This document shows positions 24,076 to 35,832 of a stretch of DNA of 64,000 nt, piece after piece. The DNA lies in the NCBI GenBank assembly GCA_003342895.1, contig PTFA01000029.1, positions 868,001 through 932,000 on the forward strand, written 5' to 3'. Numbering within the stretch: the stretch's first letter is position 1; each line of letters opens with the position of its first letter. This DNA is from Casuarius casuarius (Eukaryota > Chordata > Aves > Casuariiformes > Casuariidae). Both the position numbers and the translations under genes were made by a program. Under the pieces are notes generated by a model. The model made no database searches. It was not told the DNA's origin and saw nothing but the letters and a program-made list of their open reading frames with translations.

Positions 24076-25599
24076 ATAGATGCAGAGACCTGCTTTGCAA
24101 GGCAGATAGCAAGGCAGAGGGTCATTCCCAAAGCTCTTAAGAGAATCAGGAGAGAGCCAGCCACTGACCTCCCAGCCCATTCTCCAAAGACAGGCACCGT
24201 GTTTGTCTGGAGACACGATGTTATTGTATGATCAGCTCCAAGAGCTTCCCTGAAACCATGAGGTCTGCTCTGCAGTGCTGTCCAGGCCTTGGGGTGGGGA
24301 GGACCAAGGGGTCACCATCCCTGGCGGGCGAGAGCCTGCTCTGCTAAGGGTGCACGGCACCTCGTTAAATCTCAGCTCTCCTGTCGCAGCATTTGGCAGT
24401 CACCTCTGCCCTCTGCACACCCAGCTCTGGACAAGGCGATTTTTAGACCGATTAGCACTGAGCAGAGTCCACTGCTGACCCTGGGCAACCTGCTGTCACC
24501 ACCCTGCTTAGACCTTGCAATTTCTTCTCCCCATTGCCCTCACCAGCAGACTGGCTGTGACTGACTGGAGAGCAGCTGGGCTGGATCTTTCATGGCTCTT
24601 TCAAACAGTCTCCTGATAACCAAGTTAGATAGCTCTAGTGGGTGGTCTGACTACAACCTGCGGGCTCCTCATCGGGAGCATGAAGCAAGCTAAGTGCTTC
24701 AAAAGGCTGCTGTGTAGGAAGCTGCCTCAGCCACTACCCGCCGCAGAGATGGGTAGAAAGGATGCAAGCTCTTCCCTCCCTAGGGCTGCGGCACCTCCCT
24801 CGGGATTGCAGAGAGGCACCGGGTATTTATTTCCACACCAAACTTACACTGTTCACCTCAGGCTTAAACAGAGGCGAGTAAATGTCTCTCAAATTTAGTT
24901 TTGGGGTTGTTTGCTTGTTTTCTAAATCTGTCGTGGTTTGGGGAGAAAAAAAATGCTTTCAAAAAAGAAGTGGCTGGGAAATTTGCCCTCATTTATGAGG
25001 GTTAAGAATACATATACAAACAAAAAGAATCACTTTTATTCTTACCACAAAAGATGTTTCACCGATTTTTTTCTCACCAAATCAGTGCATTTGCTATGAA
25101 GTCGCCTTTTTTCCCCGAGTGACAAAGGGTTTCTTTGAAAAGCATTTGTTTGGCTCCAGCAGCCAGGGCTGCACCCCTTGGGCAGGCTGAGCTGCAGGTC
25201 CTGCCAGGCTCTGCTGCGATGCTCCTCCTTTGGCCTTGGGGCAACACGGAAAGAGCAAAGGAGACAGCGAGGCCACTTCTAAGCCTTGTGTGTTTGTGTC
25301 TCGCCCGCGTAAGAGAGCTCAGGTGACTTTGTTCTTCGGCTTCATTTGTATGCTTCAAGCCAATCCTGCCATGGATCTAAAAACCAATCATTCCTATTGA
25401 TTTCGTTGTGAATTTGCCATGTGGAACAAGAGTCACAGAAAAAAAAGGTTGCCTTTTAGCTATAAGCACACACACAAAAAAAGAAAAAAGAAAACAGAAC
25501 TCCTCTGCGTTATATAAGCGTCTGGGTACGTTAAAATCATGCCTGAATACCTGCCACTGAAAATTAAAACAAAGCCTCAGTTTTGTCACCGAAGCTGAA
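24076..25599. other. Non-coding stretch, GC-richer in part
   Basis: 24,280-24,800 and 25,130-25,310 are GC-richer than the surroundings and carry several overlapping short open frames (60-94 codons) on both strands, none with a recognisable domain. No repeat family recognised. Confidence 0.5.
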
Positions 25600-26340
25600 A
25601 AATGCTATTATTTAACAATTGGTTGTGGGCATTGTTGATGTTATAATATATCTCATTTCAAATCATAACAGATGAGTGATCTCTAAATTGTTAGTTCAAA
25701 TGAGATAATATTCGATCATGCTTCTCTTTGCAACACAAATCCACATAACTAGCCTGGTATGAATACAATCTCTGGTTGGTATAAAAGCTTACAATACTAT
25801 TTTAAATCCTGCAAGTATTGCTGGTGCTCAAATTGACAGCTCAATGCTCTGTCAGCTTCCACTGCCAATCTCATTATGGAAGTAAACGGCTCGATCTTAT
25901 TTTATCCTGTTCTATACATGATGCACTTAAAGGGGCTTAAAAAATCTAGTAAATGGAAATATATGGTACAATGAACAGTTAAAAATGTCAATTGAATTAG
26001 TGGTTGTGTGATATCTTTTCAGCATACAATGTGAACACAGATGCTGCCTTTTATAGAGTTTTATGCACACGAGGAACCTGAAGTGGAACAAATGAGATTT
26101 GAATTTTATTATTCTTTTATAGCATTGCGTTGCAGATAGCTTTTTTTAATTAGCTGCTATCTCAACACCTTTGGCTACTCTAAATAATTCAGAGAATCTT
26201 GTCTTTTGTTGTTGTTGTTATTGTGGCGCTTTCTTTCACAGAGAAGTGGCCCTTTTGAATGGCAGGAAGCTTATCTATTACCTAGTTTAATAATGATCCT
26301 TCAATTAAACAATTAAACTCACAGTGAGTGCATTATGTTC
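25600..26340. other. Candidate conserved non-coding block
   Basis: About 740 bases without simple repeats or recognisable transposon sequence, AT-rich and CpG-poor. It has repeated ATTA/TAAT homeodomain-like words, tttttaattagctgctatctc (26,142-26,162) and a 14-15-bp inverted repeat (25645-25712). No reading frame of note. The texture suggests a constrained regulatory element, but no conservation evidence is available here. Confidence 0.4.
25645..25712. repeat. Inverted repeat with 39-base spacer
   Basis: Left arm aatatatctcattt (25645-25658) pairs with right arm aaatgagataatatt (25698-25712), allowing a single one-base bulge. Sits inside the candidate conserved block. Confidence 0.7.
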
Positions 26341-26472
26341 TGCTCAGATCCTTAAATCCAAATCAGCTATCAGATACATGGAATGACGAGTAAGAGGTGC
26401 CAGGATTGCTAATAGTTTGCTTTGCTTTCGTGAGATTTCCTACTCACTCCACCGAGTGGAAAATCATTCAGG

Positions 26473-26600
26473 CGCCGGTTTAGCAGAGTGGGGCCCCGGG
26501 AGCCGGACCCGTCCTCAGCAGCGCTCAGCTCCCGCGGCAAGGGGGGAGAGGGAGCCGCTGCCACCGTGCAGCTGCATGAACCTGTTATCCGCCTCCTGCC
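26473..26600. promoter_or_regulatory. Compact CpG-dense patch
   Basis: About 12 CpG dinucleotides in about 130 bases (for example gcgccgg, cccgggagccgg, cagcgctc, cccgcggc), directly after an AT-rich, CpG-poor block. CpG is normally depleted in vertebrate DNA, so this may be an unmethylated mini-island, an exon or promoter of a non-coding transcript, or a GC-rich repeat. Open frames of 75 and 76 codons cross it but have no domain. No TATA box or initiator could be assigned. Confidence 0.4.
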
Positions 26601-27715
26601 CTGGTGTTACACCCTTAGCAACAAAACGAGAGCTGGATATAAAATAAATAGGCACGAAACCCATCACTCTCAGGACTTCAAAGCAACAGGCAGTATTTTA
26701 TTTCAAGATAAATAAAGGGATGCAGACAGAAGCCGATGTTTACAGCCGATTACTTTGCAGGGTTGGTGGGAGCAATAGTCTCCCCAGCCCCATTTCTAGA
26801 CAACTTCTAGACAACTTCTTTGTTGAAAAACTTCAGGGACACAGTGTCTTATAAGCATTCCCTGGGGCTCCCCGCCTCTCCCTGGCTTCACAATGTGTGG
26901 GCAGGATACAGCTGTTCAGCTTCACTGCCTGGTCTTCTCATCCAAACTGCTCACATAATACCAAAAATTACGTCCCTCAAGGCACTATGGAAATTCACAT
27001 CCTAACACAGCTTCAAATGCCTATTTATTTCACTGCCGAGTGCAAATATGATGTCTGCTCTTGAGTCCACTGTTTCAAATGATACTCACAGTGGCTCTGA
27101 TTAAGTCTGTGGGATTTCTTTTGTACCTAAAAAGGACAAGAAATTCCTAGTTCTTTGCAGAACAATAGAAAATAATTATTTCTTAAAAAAAAATCACAGT
27201 GACATATTCCCCTTCCCTTTTCTTTTTCTCTAAGCAAATCGCAAGTTCAGAAAAATTTTGACTTGCATAAAAGGTCATTCTGGGGGCTTAGCTCAGCTGT
27301 ACAGAAAATAGCATTTTCAATTAGGTATTGCATCATATTCTGTTCACCTATTCCGGCTGAGCGTTCTCTCCTATCCAACAGGGAGTATCCAGAGGAAAAA
27401 CAAGAAGGATTTTTACTGCTTTACATCACATAAATGCAACATGATATGAAATGTTTATAGACATGGATTTGAGAAATTCCTAACTTAGGCTTTCAGCAAG
27501 GACACTAGTTTGAAGAAGTAGCCTTCTGGTATGTTTTTGACATCCATTTTGAGCCTGAGAAGCAAGACCGAAAGAATGAGCTCAGTTCAAGGGGTTTGAG
27601 GAGCCTCTGTTCAACACACAGCCCTGACACATGGGCCCTGCGTGACCCTCGCAGTCATAAGGCCAGACCCACAAAAAGTGGTTACTCATGCTCCCGCTGA
27701 AAGCAGTTGCTTTTA
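26601..27715. other. Non-coding stretch, no gene seen
   Basis: Starts with an 11-base tandem duplication (ttctagacaac twice, 26,795-26,816). No exon or known repeat recognised. Confidence 0.55.
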
Positions 27716-27830
27716 ACTGAAAATTAGGTGAGCCCTGGTTTCAGTGGGTAATTAGGCACCTCACAAACAGGAATTAGGTGGCTTCTAAGTCTTGCTGTGG
27801 AACTGGTATCTTTAGCACCTAATTTTAACC
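27716..27830. repeat. Palindromic-type interspersed repeat (attaggtg/cacctaat)
   Basis: aaaattaggtg (27720-27730) is perfectly complementary to cacctaatttt (27816-27826). Between them lie taattaggcacctc and gaattaggtgg, giving a nested set of inverted modules. This matches my recollection of short taggcacctaa-rich repeats in reptile and bird genomes. No family name assigned. Confidence 0.55.
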
Positions 27831-28049
27831 ATTTCTGAAAGCAACAAGTCTGATCAACACTGGGGAGAAAAATACACAGGACGCAGTTGGAGGGTGCTTA
27901 CATGTTGCCAGACAAAACTGCTGTGGGTAGGGAAGGCCAATATTTTCCCCACTACACAAACACACCAGTCGGTGATAAAATGGGTGTTTCTGTAGCATTT
28001 CCCTGTGTCACAGCCACATGACCTTTGCATTTCTCAGCAGGCACAGCTA

Positions 28050-28150
28050 TTAACCTTCACAACACATCATCTGCGCAGTTCTGGAAACTTCATCTTATAA
28101 CTGGGGAAAGGGGGAGAAACTGAGCCAAAGCTCAGACTAGCTCAGCAGAT
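28050..28150 (-). mobile_element. MIR/CORE-SINE-like fragment, antisense
   Basis: cttcatcttataactgggga, an insertion, then gagaaactgagccaaagctc follows the complement of the conserved MIR core (cattttacagatggggaaactgaggcacag). A tRNA-like head is not readable. Ancient and truncated. Confidence 0.55.
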
Positions 28151-29514
28151 CCCAGCTTGGCACCCACAGTGCACAGCTTGTCGCATGGTTTCACAGCAAT
28201 GGGTCAGCATGGGATCACCTTTCCTTTTTCTGAATTAGTAAGATTTCCATCCTTTCCATCTCCTTCCACCTTTCTTTCACCTCACAAACTCTCCATGTCC
28301 GCAGTCAGCACACCGGGGCACACTCCCCATTTCACAGCTAGCAACACCTCCTTGCTTCAAATCCAGCCTGCCGGATCCAGTCCCCACCATCACTGTGTTT
28401 GGGAGGGTTTGCGGTAAAAATACATATTGTCCAGGAGGGTTTACTGCTGCTTGTTCTGCCCATCTCTCTTGCTTACGCTCCTCAACTCGGTTTGCTCTTC
28501 ACCTCCAGAAATTTTTTTCATACCTGCCCTTTAGCTCAATTGTGGAAGAAAAAGATGTTTGCCAGCCTATACAACAGGGAGTTTAGTAAAGAATGCAATC
28601 ACAAACCCAAGCTTCATGAAATGGTCAACAGAGAGCCCTGGCATAGGCACCCTGTGTTAAGCCCCAGATTTAATTCAATCCATCAGAAAAACAAAAGGAA
28701 AGAGGAAAGAGGATAAAAGGCTAACATTCTGGCAGCATCTGCCTCTTCAGAAGACTGCAGGTGCTGCCAAAATATTAGGCTCTCTCATCTGTTTTCTTCA
28801 TTGTTTTTGTGATGGGAGGAATTAAATCCTATAGTTGCAATTGATCTAATGTGCCAAGGCTCCTTCTTGATAATTTGATGATTTTCTTGATCTCCTTTCT
28901 TTTACACACCCTGCCCCCAGATGCCCATTGTCCCTCCAAATCTCTTCCTGGCCCCTGAGCCTTAATTAGATCTTGCAAGTTCTGTTTCAGTGATGCTTTT
29001 ACTGCTGGCAGGTTTCGTTTCCACTCCAGATCTGTCTTTCCTTCAGGCTGCAGCTGTAGTTCAAAGATGCTCTGCTGTTCCTTGCCATCAGCCACTCACC
29101 TGAACTACCTTTTAATAGCAGTTGTAGCTGTTTCCCCAGTCTTCTGTGAGCAGCTGTTGTTCACCTCAGCACTCATCAGGTATTCTTTATGGCACAGAGT
29201 GAGTATGAAACAGTAACTCTGGGTTAAACCTGGAAAAGAACTCATGATGTAATATAGAATTTAGATATCTGGCTCAAATTGGACCTAAAAAAGCTAAGTT
29301 ACACATCTACACTGTGTTTTGCACTCTGCACTGAGGAAAGGAATCCACAGAAAAACAGCATATTAAGTCAGCCATTAAAAAAACACAGCTGAGGGGTATG
29401 TGTAAGGCATTGCTTTTCTCCCATACAGAGGTACCTATCCCAGAGCTGAAGTTTGGACATCTCTATGACAAATCCTATTTAAATGCCCAAGTCATGCATC
29501 TGGGACCAGAGGAA
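28151..29514. other. Non-coding stretch, no gene seen
   Basis: No repeat family recognised. A 105-codon frame (28399-28716) overlaps two other frames of the same strand and has no motif. Confidence 0.5.
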
Positions 29515-29610
29515 GCAGCACAGCCATTTTGCACAACTGCCTACCTAGCGGTTAGACCACTGCACCAGAAAGCAAGCAGGAGGAAATCTGAGCCCAGAGC
29601 CCAGGACTAG
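29515..29610 (+). mobile_element. tRNA-like SINE head, plus orientation
   Basis: ttttgcacaactgcc (29527-29541) followed by cctagcggttagaccactgc (29544-29563) resembles the head of a tRNA-derived SINE (A-box-like tagtggttaga) as found in sauropsid genomes. A partner in the opposite orientation lies at 29,925-29,985. The distal part is unreadable. Confidence 0.55.
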
Positions 29611-29924
29611 AGCAAGTTAGAAATGGGAAGCTGAATTTCAGCCTCCTGCTCCCTGCATTATCTAATGATGCTCTAATGTAAAGGACAAGGACCAAGACAG
29701 AAATCTTCCCTCTCCCGTATGAGAGCCTGACTCACCTGCTCACAGAGCATGCTTTCTTTTGCTTCCTCTTTAGGTAAGTTTCCCAGCATCAGCAGAAGGA
29801 GTGGAGGGGAGGATCTCTGCCACAGAACAGCGCAGAGCTGACTGATGGTTTGGGTATGCCCTGAAAGATGGAAAAGGCATATTAAAGTACTCTTAGACTG
29901 AGAGGATTGATCGCAAACCTAATT

Positions 29925-29985
29925 CGTGGGCAAATTCTCTAACCACTAGGATATTGTGCAAAAGGTGGTTTTGAATGAAGTCTAT
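29925..29985 (-). mobile_element. tRNA-like SINE head, minus orientation
   Basis: On the minus strand it reads ttttgcacaatatcctagtg gttagagaatttgccc. This is the same head sequence as the plus-strand copy at 29,515 (shared ttttgcacaa, cctagYggttaga). With its partner it forms an imperfect inverted repeat spanning about 440 bases. Confidence 0.6.
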
Positions 29986-31204
29986 AGCTCTGTCTAGCAG
30001 AGTGGTAGGTAGGTTTTGAGCATGTTTAGTGAATCAAGGCCTGCAGGGCAGAGGATTTTGGAACAGAGAATTCTATATTTTTGTAAATCCAAGCAAGCAT
30101 AGGTAGGAGGTAGACACCCTCTTCTCAGCCAAGATGTCAGTGCTCCTAGTCTGGAACAATAGCAAAACTATAAGCGCCCACAGAAGACTTTGCCAGGACA
30201 TTTATGCTCTTTTAGGGCATCTCAGGTTCTGAGCTACTTAGGTAGAGATTTCCTGGATCACTGGGTTGGAGTGAGGCTTTAGAAAAGGGCTTCCTCCAGA
30301 CTATTCAAAACATCATCAAAGATATGGTATGGAGATCACTGCTTGAGAGCAGGAAGGCAAAGGGGTTGTAGACAAAACATCTCCGTGGGAAGTTGGAATA
30401 AAAGGTGGTAGGTACATTGTGAGAACGATACTACTGCAAGCAAACCAAACCAGACATCAGCCACCAAACTCCCCTGTCCTGCAAGTCACCAGCCCCTTAC
30501 TTGGAACATACGATGGGGTTTGACGTTTCTTTCCCCCCTCCAACTCCTGGCTAGGAGAGCAGTTTTTCTGCTGGCTGAGCTCTGCCATGTGTGTTTTGGC
30601 AGTGTAAGCAGCGACTCTGAAGCAAGCAGTGGGAATGAACTTTTAAAAGGTGGGCACTCAGTAGCAGCCACATTAGCAGCTGGCTATTTCAGAGAACCTG
30701 TTAAAAGAGAGGGGCCTCAGTAGCAAGGGATACATTAACAGCTACAGGGTACTTACCGTGCGGAGAAAACAGCAGCCTGTTCTTTATTCATCAGCTGCCA
30801 CGCTGGTAACTAGCTTTGGCAGAGTGGCAGACTAAGTCAGGAGTCTGGGGAAACAAAAGAGGCAGATTTCTTTCTGCAGTGTTTAGATTCTGCATTTGCA
30901 GACTGTCTTGCTAAAGACACAAAGAGAAGAGAGAGATTATGGCTGTGATAATCTACATAGCAATGCAAGGCTTAGGAAAGCTGAATTCCAGTTCACCTGG
31001 GACAGGGAGGGAGATGCCAGAAGGCCTTTTGATACCAAATTCAGTGCCAGATTTTAATAGAAGTACACTGCACTATATAGAGACAATCAGTCATAGCAGA
31101 GTGACACGTACTTTAGAGGAGATGGCACAGGAATAACACAGCAGCAGACTTTTAACACTGTGGGTGCTCTGGGCACACCCAGCTTTTCTAAATCCATTCA
31201 ACAT
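29986..31204. other. Non-coding stretch, no gene seen
   Basis: No recognisable exon or repeat. Overlapping frames of 60-67 codons at 30,486-30,723 on both strands lack motifs. Confidence 0.5.
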
Positions 31205-31350
31205 AGCTCTCCTAGTATGAGTGTGATAGCCACATTTTCAAGCCAGCATATGTCAGAGGCACTCAGTATATGGGGCTCTTTGGAAAATTGGCTCCTACTT
31301 TTTGGCAGTAATTGAAAGCTGAGCTCTTAAGAAAATGGGAGCTCTAAATG
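31205..31350. repeat. Possible ancient palindromic-type repeat
   Basis: Contains cacattttcaagccagcat, ggggctctttggaaaattgg and gagctcttaagaaaatggga. These ttttcaa...ttggaaaat modules resemble degenerate copies of short reptile/bird repeats with a ttttgaaaatctggcc motif. Weak. Confidence 0.35.
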
Positions 31351-32219
31351 CTTGGATGACATTTCTCAGCTTTGCTCACAAATAGGAGAACCTGTAAGCC
31401 ACAAAGTCAATGTCATCAGCCATCTCCTAAGTACATCACCATCAGACAGATTATTATTATATTCCTTGTTCTATTTCTTCCTCATGAGAACTATAAGACA
31501 AAGCTAGAAATAGTAGAGTGACAGACCACTAAAGCATTCCAATTCAAATATTCCCTATTTTATTAAACTATACATATCTAAACAGAAACAGCAGTGATGT
31601 GCATGTAGGGAACGGTATGTGTAGTGCATGCCTGTTCCTTTAAATGAAAGCAAACTCTAGGCAGTTATCTCCATCAGATTTTATTATGTGACATAGGATG
31701 AACAATTACATACTGTGCAATAAGCTAAGTGAGGTTTTAATCGCCGCCGCATTTATGGATGGTTTATCTTGACCTTTCATAGCCTTAAAAACTAATAACT
31801 GAAGCAAAACGAAGTTTACCAGCTCCTCTCAGAAACTAGCCATGTGAGCATAATCAAATCCCAGACATTAGTAAAGCCTGGATTCCCAAACTCATGGGGA
31901 ACTGAGTCACTTCCCATGTCAGATGGCACCAGAGAAGCAAAGTCTTTTCCTTTTGGCCAAATTAGAAAAAGGGGTATGATTTTTATGGGTACAGCTAAAT
32001 CATGACCCAAGGTAAATTACTTGGAATTTGCAGCTTTCAGTGCCTGAGTAGCTCATTTATAAGACAATAACAACTGCTGGGATATCTTTAATGAAGACTA
32101 TTTATTCTAAATTATATGATATAACTAAAAATGGTTATATAGAAATTATGCTAGATAATTGTCATATTAAAAGGCAAATCTCCACCTCATAGAGACACCA
32201 ATTCAATGGAGAAATGCTG
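31351..32219. other. Non-coding stretch, no gene seen
   Basis: AT-rich, no repeat family or exon recognised. 32,080-32,180 is especially AT-rich. Confidence 0.55.
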
Positions 32220-32320
32220 TTACGCAAAGAGATTTGATGAAGCCCATGTGCAGGCTAGTAGCAGAGCTATGAACCCAGAGTCTCACCTTTTTCTCCCTAT
32301 TCATTATACCACCATGGCTT
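32220..32320 (-). mobile_element. MIR-type SINE fragment with tRNA-like head, antisense
   Basis: On the minus strand: ccatggtggtataatgaata, then ggtgagactctgggttcata, gctctgctactagcctg and cacatgggcttcatcaaat. This follows the MIR layout closely: A-box-like region, B-box-like gggttcat, then ctctgccacttactagctg and the following core. No source tRNA can be assigned. Confidence 0.7.
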
Positions 32321-35300
32321 TCCAGAGAGGTGAACAAGATGACAAGGAATGAGAGAAGGTATTTATCACAGGTTTCACATTAACATTTTTATCCTCATTG
32401 CCTGAAGACACACAATTGTCATCCAAGCTCCAGTAGAGAGATCACTTCATTCCAACAAACTGGGCATAAGAGTTGCTTCCCCTTCACATGTCTTTTGCAT
32501 GCCATTGATTTATGGACTTCCATGCCTGCTGCAGTCAAGTGATTCTTTGCCCCCCCGCATTGTATAGCAGGAGGTGATCATTTGGCATAAAAGGCCTGCG
32601 GAATCACTACCATGAAGCTAACTCTAATGAAATCCCCGCTTTTCACCACAGTCATGTTTGTAAACACAGGAATGCAAAGCTTCTCCGCCTCAGCTTATTT
32701 CAGTCATGAGGAAACAAAGTACTCTATTCTCTTTTTCTGTTTCTTTATCCAAAAGGGAAGGCACATTTGCAAAGCCTGCCTATAGCAAGCCCCGTTTACC
32801 TATGGTCTACTTCAGAAGAGTGGCTTTTCAGGACCTCTTGTGAGCTGCTTCGTTCCAGGCTTGGTGACAAAACTGCCTACAGCAACACTTAGCCATTTTA
32901 TTTGCCACCCTCAGCTGCAAACGCAAAGGAGCAGACACACCTCAGATTAAACTCACCACAAACATTCAGAGAAGTTAATTGTTGTGATCCGACCCACCAA
33001 AGAGAGGGAAAATGCACATATCCGATGAGTTTGCAGGCAGCGCTCCTTGCAGCTGCACAGCTGTCCTCCACACAGGAAAGAAATGGGACCACTACCAAAC
33101 ATCTCTTTCTGTTTTTTCTTCTGTACAGCCATGTTCGGGTTTCTCCAAACCGCAGCTCAGCACAACATTACAGCTGCCTGAGCCAGATCCTCGGCAGTTG
33201 CAACACAACCTGGCTCCATTGATTTCAAACGCCTTTTACACCCACTGGAGGATTTGTCTGCAAGTTGAAAGTGCTTCCGCCCTCCTCTCTTTCCCTCCTG
33301 CGATGCAAACATACACACACAAACATATCCACATATATGGTAGATGGAATAAGTCCAAAAAGTTTTTCTCAACTGTGGTAGCATTTTTTTTTTTTTAACT
33401 AACTTGGAAAGAAAACTTTGAAAGCTTTCCAAGGCAAACGTTCCTGGGGCAAGAGGGCTGAATGTAAACAGTAGATAGAGCTTGGTTTTGCAGAACTTTT
33501 AATGTGGTGTCCTAAGTCAAATGTCCTTATCCCCTCCACTTCTTCCCTCCTACAGCTAATGTGTACTGTACACACTTGCACACCACTTCATCGAACATTT
33601 CTCATTGCTGTGAGGTCATTGAGTACCTGACAACTTCTGCCACGGAAATAGAAAGGTGCTGTTCTGACATTTTTGGTAACAACTTTCCCCCAGTGAGCAG
33701 TGGGAAGATAGTCATTTTCCCCAACTCCCATGGCTCACTAAAGCACAGGTAACAGAAGCCAAAGAAGCACCTCCTGCTTGGTTATGTGGATGTGAAAACT
33801 ACTGGGAAAACCAGAGAGAAAGGATCTTATCTTGTACTGATTAGGGCAAGGGGAAGGAAAGGAGGAGACAGAGAAGGTAGCACCTTTGGTTCCCCTTTCA
33901 TAGTTTCTTTGTGCCTTGAAGTGGTTAAATCAAAGAGCTTCTGATTTTCTGACCGGTACAATGGCAGCCCTCTGAGATCAAACATCATTAGAGGGGGAAT
34001 GATCACAAGATAGGGAGTTGGGCAAAGGGGTCAAAAGATAACCAGGCTTTATGTTACAGTAAAGTTAATCAACAGATGAGGACTTGAAGAAGTCTCTCAA
34101 TTGTATAGGCCTACCTTTACTCTGGAAATAGTGCAACTTTTCACTAGAGGATCTCCTATTGGGGGTGACGTCAAGTGCCATGAAGAGGCCAGGCTAAGGC
34201 CATGAACTCTGGCCACTCCAGAATCTATTGCAAATACTTTGGATTTAGAAAGTCCTGTATTACTCCCAGACAACAGTCCAAATACAAACATATCAACAAC
34301 AATTTTCAGAGTTCACACAACTCTGAAGGGCCAGGATGGTCCTATTCTGCAACAGGTACAATGTTCAAGCATCTAGGTGCTTTTGCAGTGCAAACTGCAG
34401 TAGGTCTATTAATGAGGCACTAATTTTAAACTGATCTCTCCATTATAAAGTTGGCAGTGGTGACCTAACTATATATTTTAGATAACCATATTCTTGACTG
34501 GGTAAGTCAAACTCATGCAAAGTTTTTATCTGATGTCAGCATCCCACTGCCTCTTCTCCCTTCTCAAGGCTTTGACACTTCTTGGAATATAGGCTTCTGT
34601 CGCTGCAAAGATTTTGTTGCAGTCCATTTTTTTATTTGGCTGATTGGATTTGAAAGAGGAATGGCTATTGGAGGAAAAAAACTGCTCACTTCACTAGATA
34701 CAATTGGGAAATATATTAACAATCTCCAAAGATTCTTGGATGACTCCTAAATTTACATACAGGGTTGTTGATGCTATTGATTTTTTAACTTCTAGATTCA
34801 TAACATCCTTCACTAAACGGACAAATGTAATCATTCCTGCGGGAAAGAAGATGGCCTACTGGAAACTCGGACCATCTGCAAGGCTGGCTTTATATATGAC
34901 TGTTTCCTCTCTACAATAAGCATCACAGGGATTTCCAGATTCAGCAACTCAGCATCTTCCTTTAAAGCATGCACCAAATTTGTAACATATCGTAGGCTGG
35001 CTTTATTAGATTAATTAAAGAAACCTATTAATTTCCAAGTAAATGAAGAATATTTTTAATCATTGCCTGTGAACCACTTAGCACATTAACTTGTCCCTCT
35101 GAAGTCATTTACTTAAGTGTGCCCTCAGTTTGCTTAATCCATAACTGGTCAATAGTATATTAATATTACAGTCTCATTTCAGATCTAAGCATGTCTGAGC
35201 CTATTAAACTGTCACCCTGGATTTACTTGCAGGGAAAAATTATCTGCACTCAGAGATAGAGGAAAAAAAGTATTAAAGTGAATCGAGCACTAATGAAATT

Positions 35301-35742
35301 AATCATAATCATCGTAAGTACTTTCAACTACTATCACCCAGTGGGAGATGTTGTTACAGGAAAGTCTTCGTGCTCTATTGTTTTTATGGCTCAGCTGTGG
35401 AGAATACTTTAGCTTTTGTTTGTTCCAAAGAGACTGATAACGCTATTCTGATCCTTTGGAATCATTCCTATTTTTTTATTAAGAATCAACCTTAGAGACA
35501 ACCTTGAAATACAAGCCACTTCATGCAGAGCTTGTTCTACTGAACTAGTTTAATGTAGGTCAGACCTACTATAGTTGTGTTATAATTCATTCAAACTGTG
35601 AGACTCCATCTCTTGCTGTTTACTTTTACTGCACTGCTTGTGAACCTACTATATATAATTTACAGGGGCAAGACAATGGGAAAGAGCAAGTCAGGAGAAA
35701 AAATGATCTATTTCTCTACAGTGCAAGATACATTTAGATGTA
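32321..35742. other. Non-coding stretch; one conserved-looking AT-rich sub-block
   Basis: Holds a T14 run (33,383-33,396). 34,960-35,340 is AT-rich with clustered homeodomain-like words (gattaattaaag, taatgaaattaatcataatc) and no repeat, so it may be a conserved element. Open frames up to 128 codons (33012-33398), none with a recognisable domain; that one overlaps other frames on both strands. Confidence 0.45.
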
Positions 35743-35832
35743 AGGAGCCAGATCCTGAACTGTGTAAATCAGAATAGGTGCATTAGAGCCAGTAAAGCTA
35801 TGCTGATTTATGTTAGTGCTGTAAGACTATCC
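35743..35832. repeat. Palindromic interspersed repeat (gatcctgaactgtgtaaatc type)
   Basis: Left arm gagccagatcctgaactgtg taaatcagaatag and right arm ctatgctgatttatg form an imperfect palindrome; aaatcagaatag (35766-35777) matches the complement of 35798-35809 at 11 of 12 positions. It fits a repeat I recall widely in bird, crocodile and turtle DNA (gatcctcagctggtgtaaat with a symmetric second arm). A related copy lies at 46,410. Confidence 0.65.
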
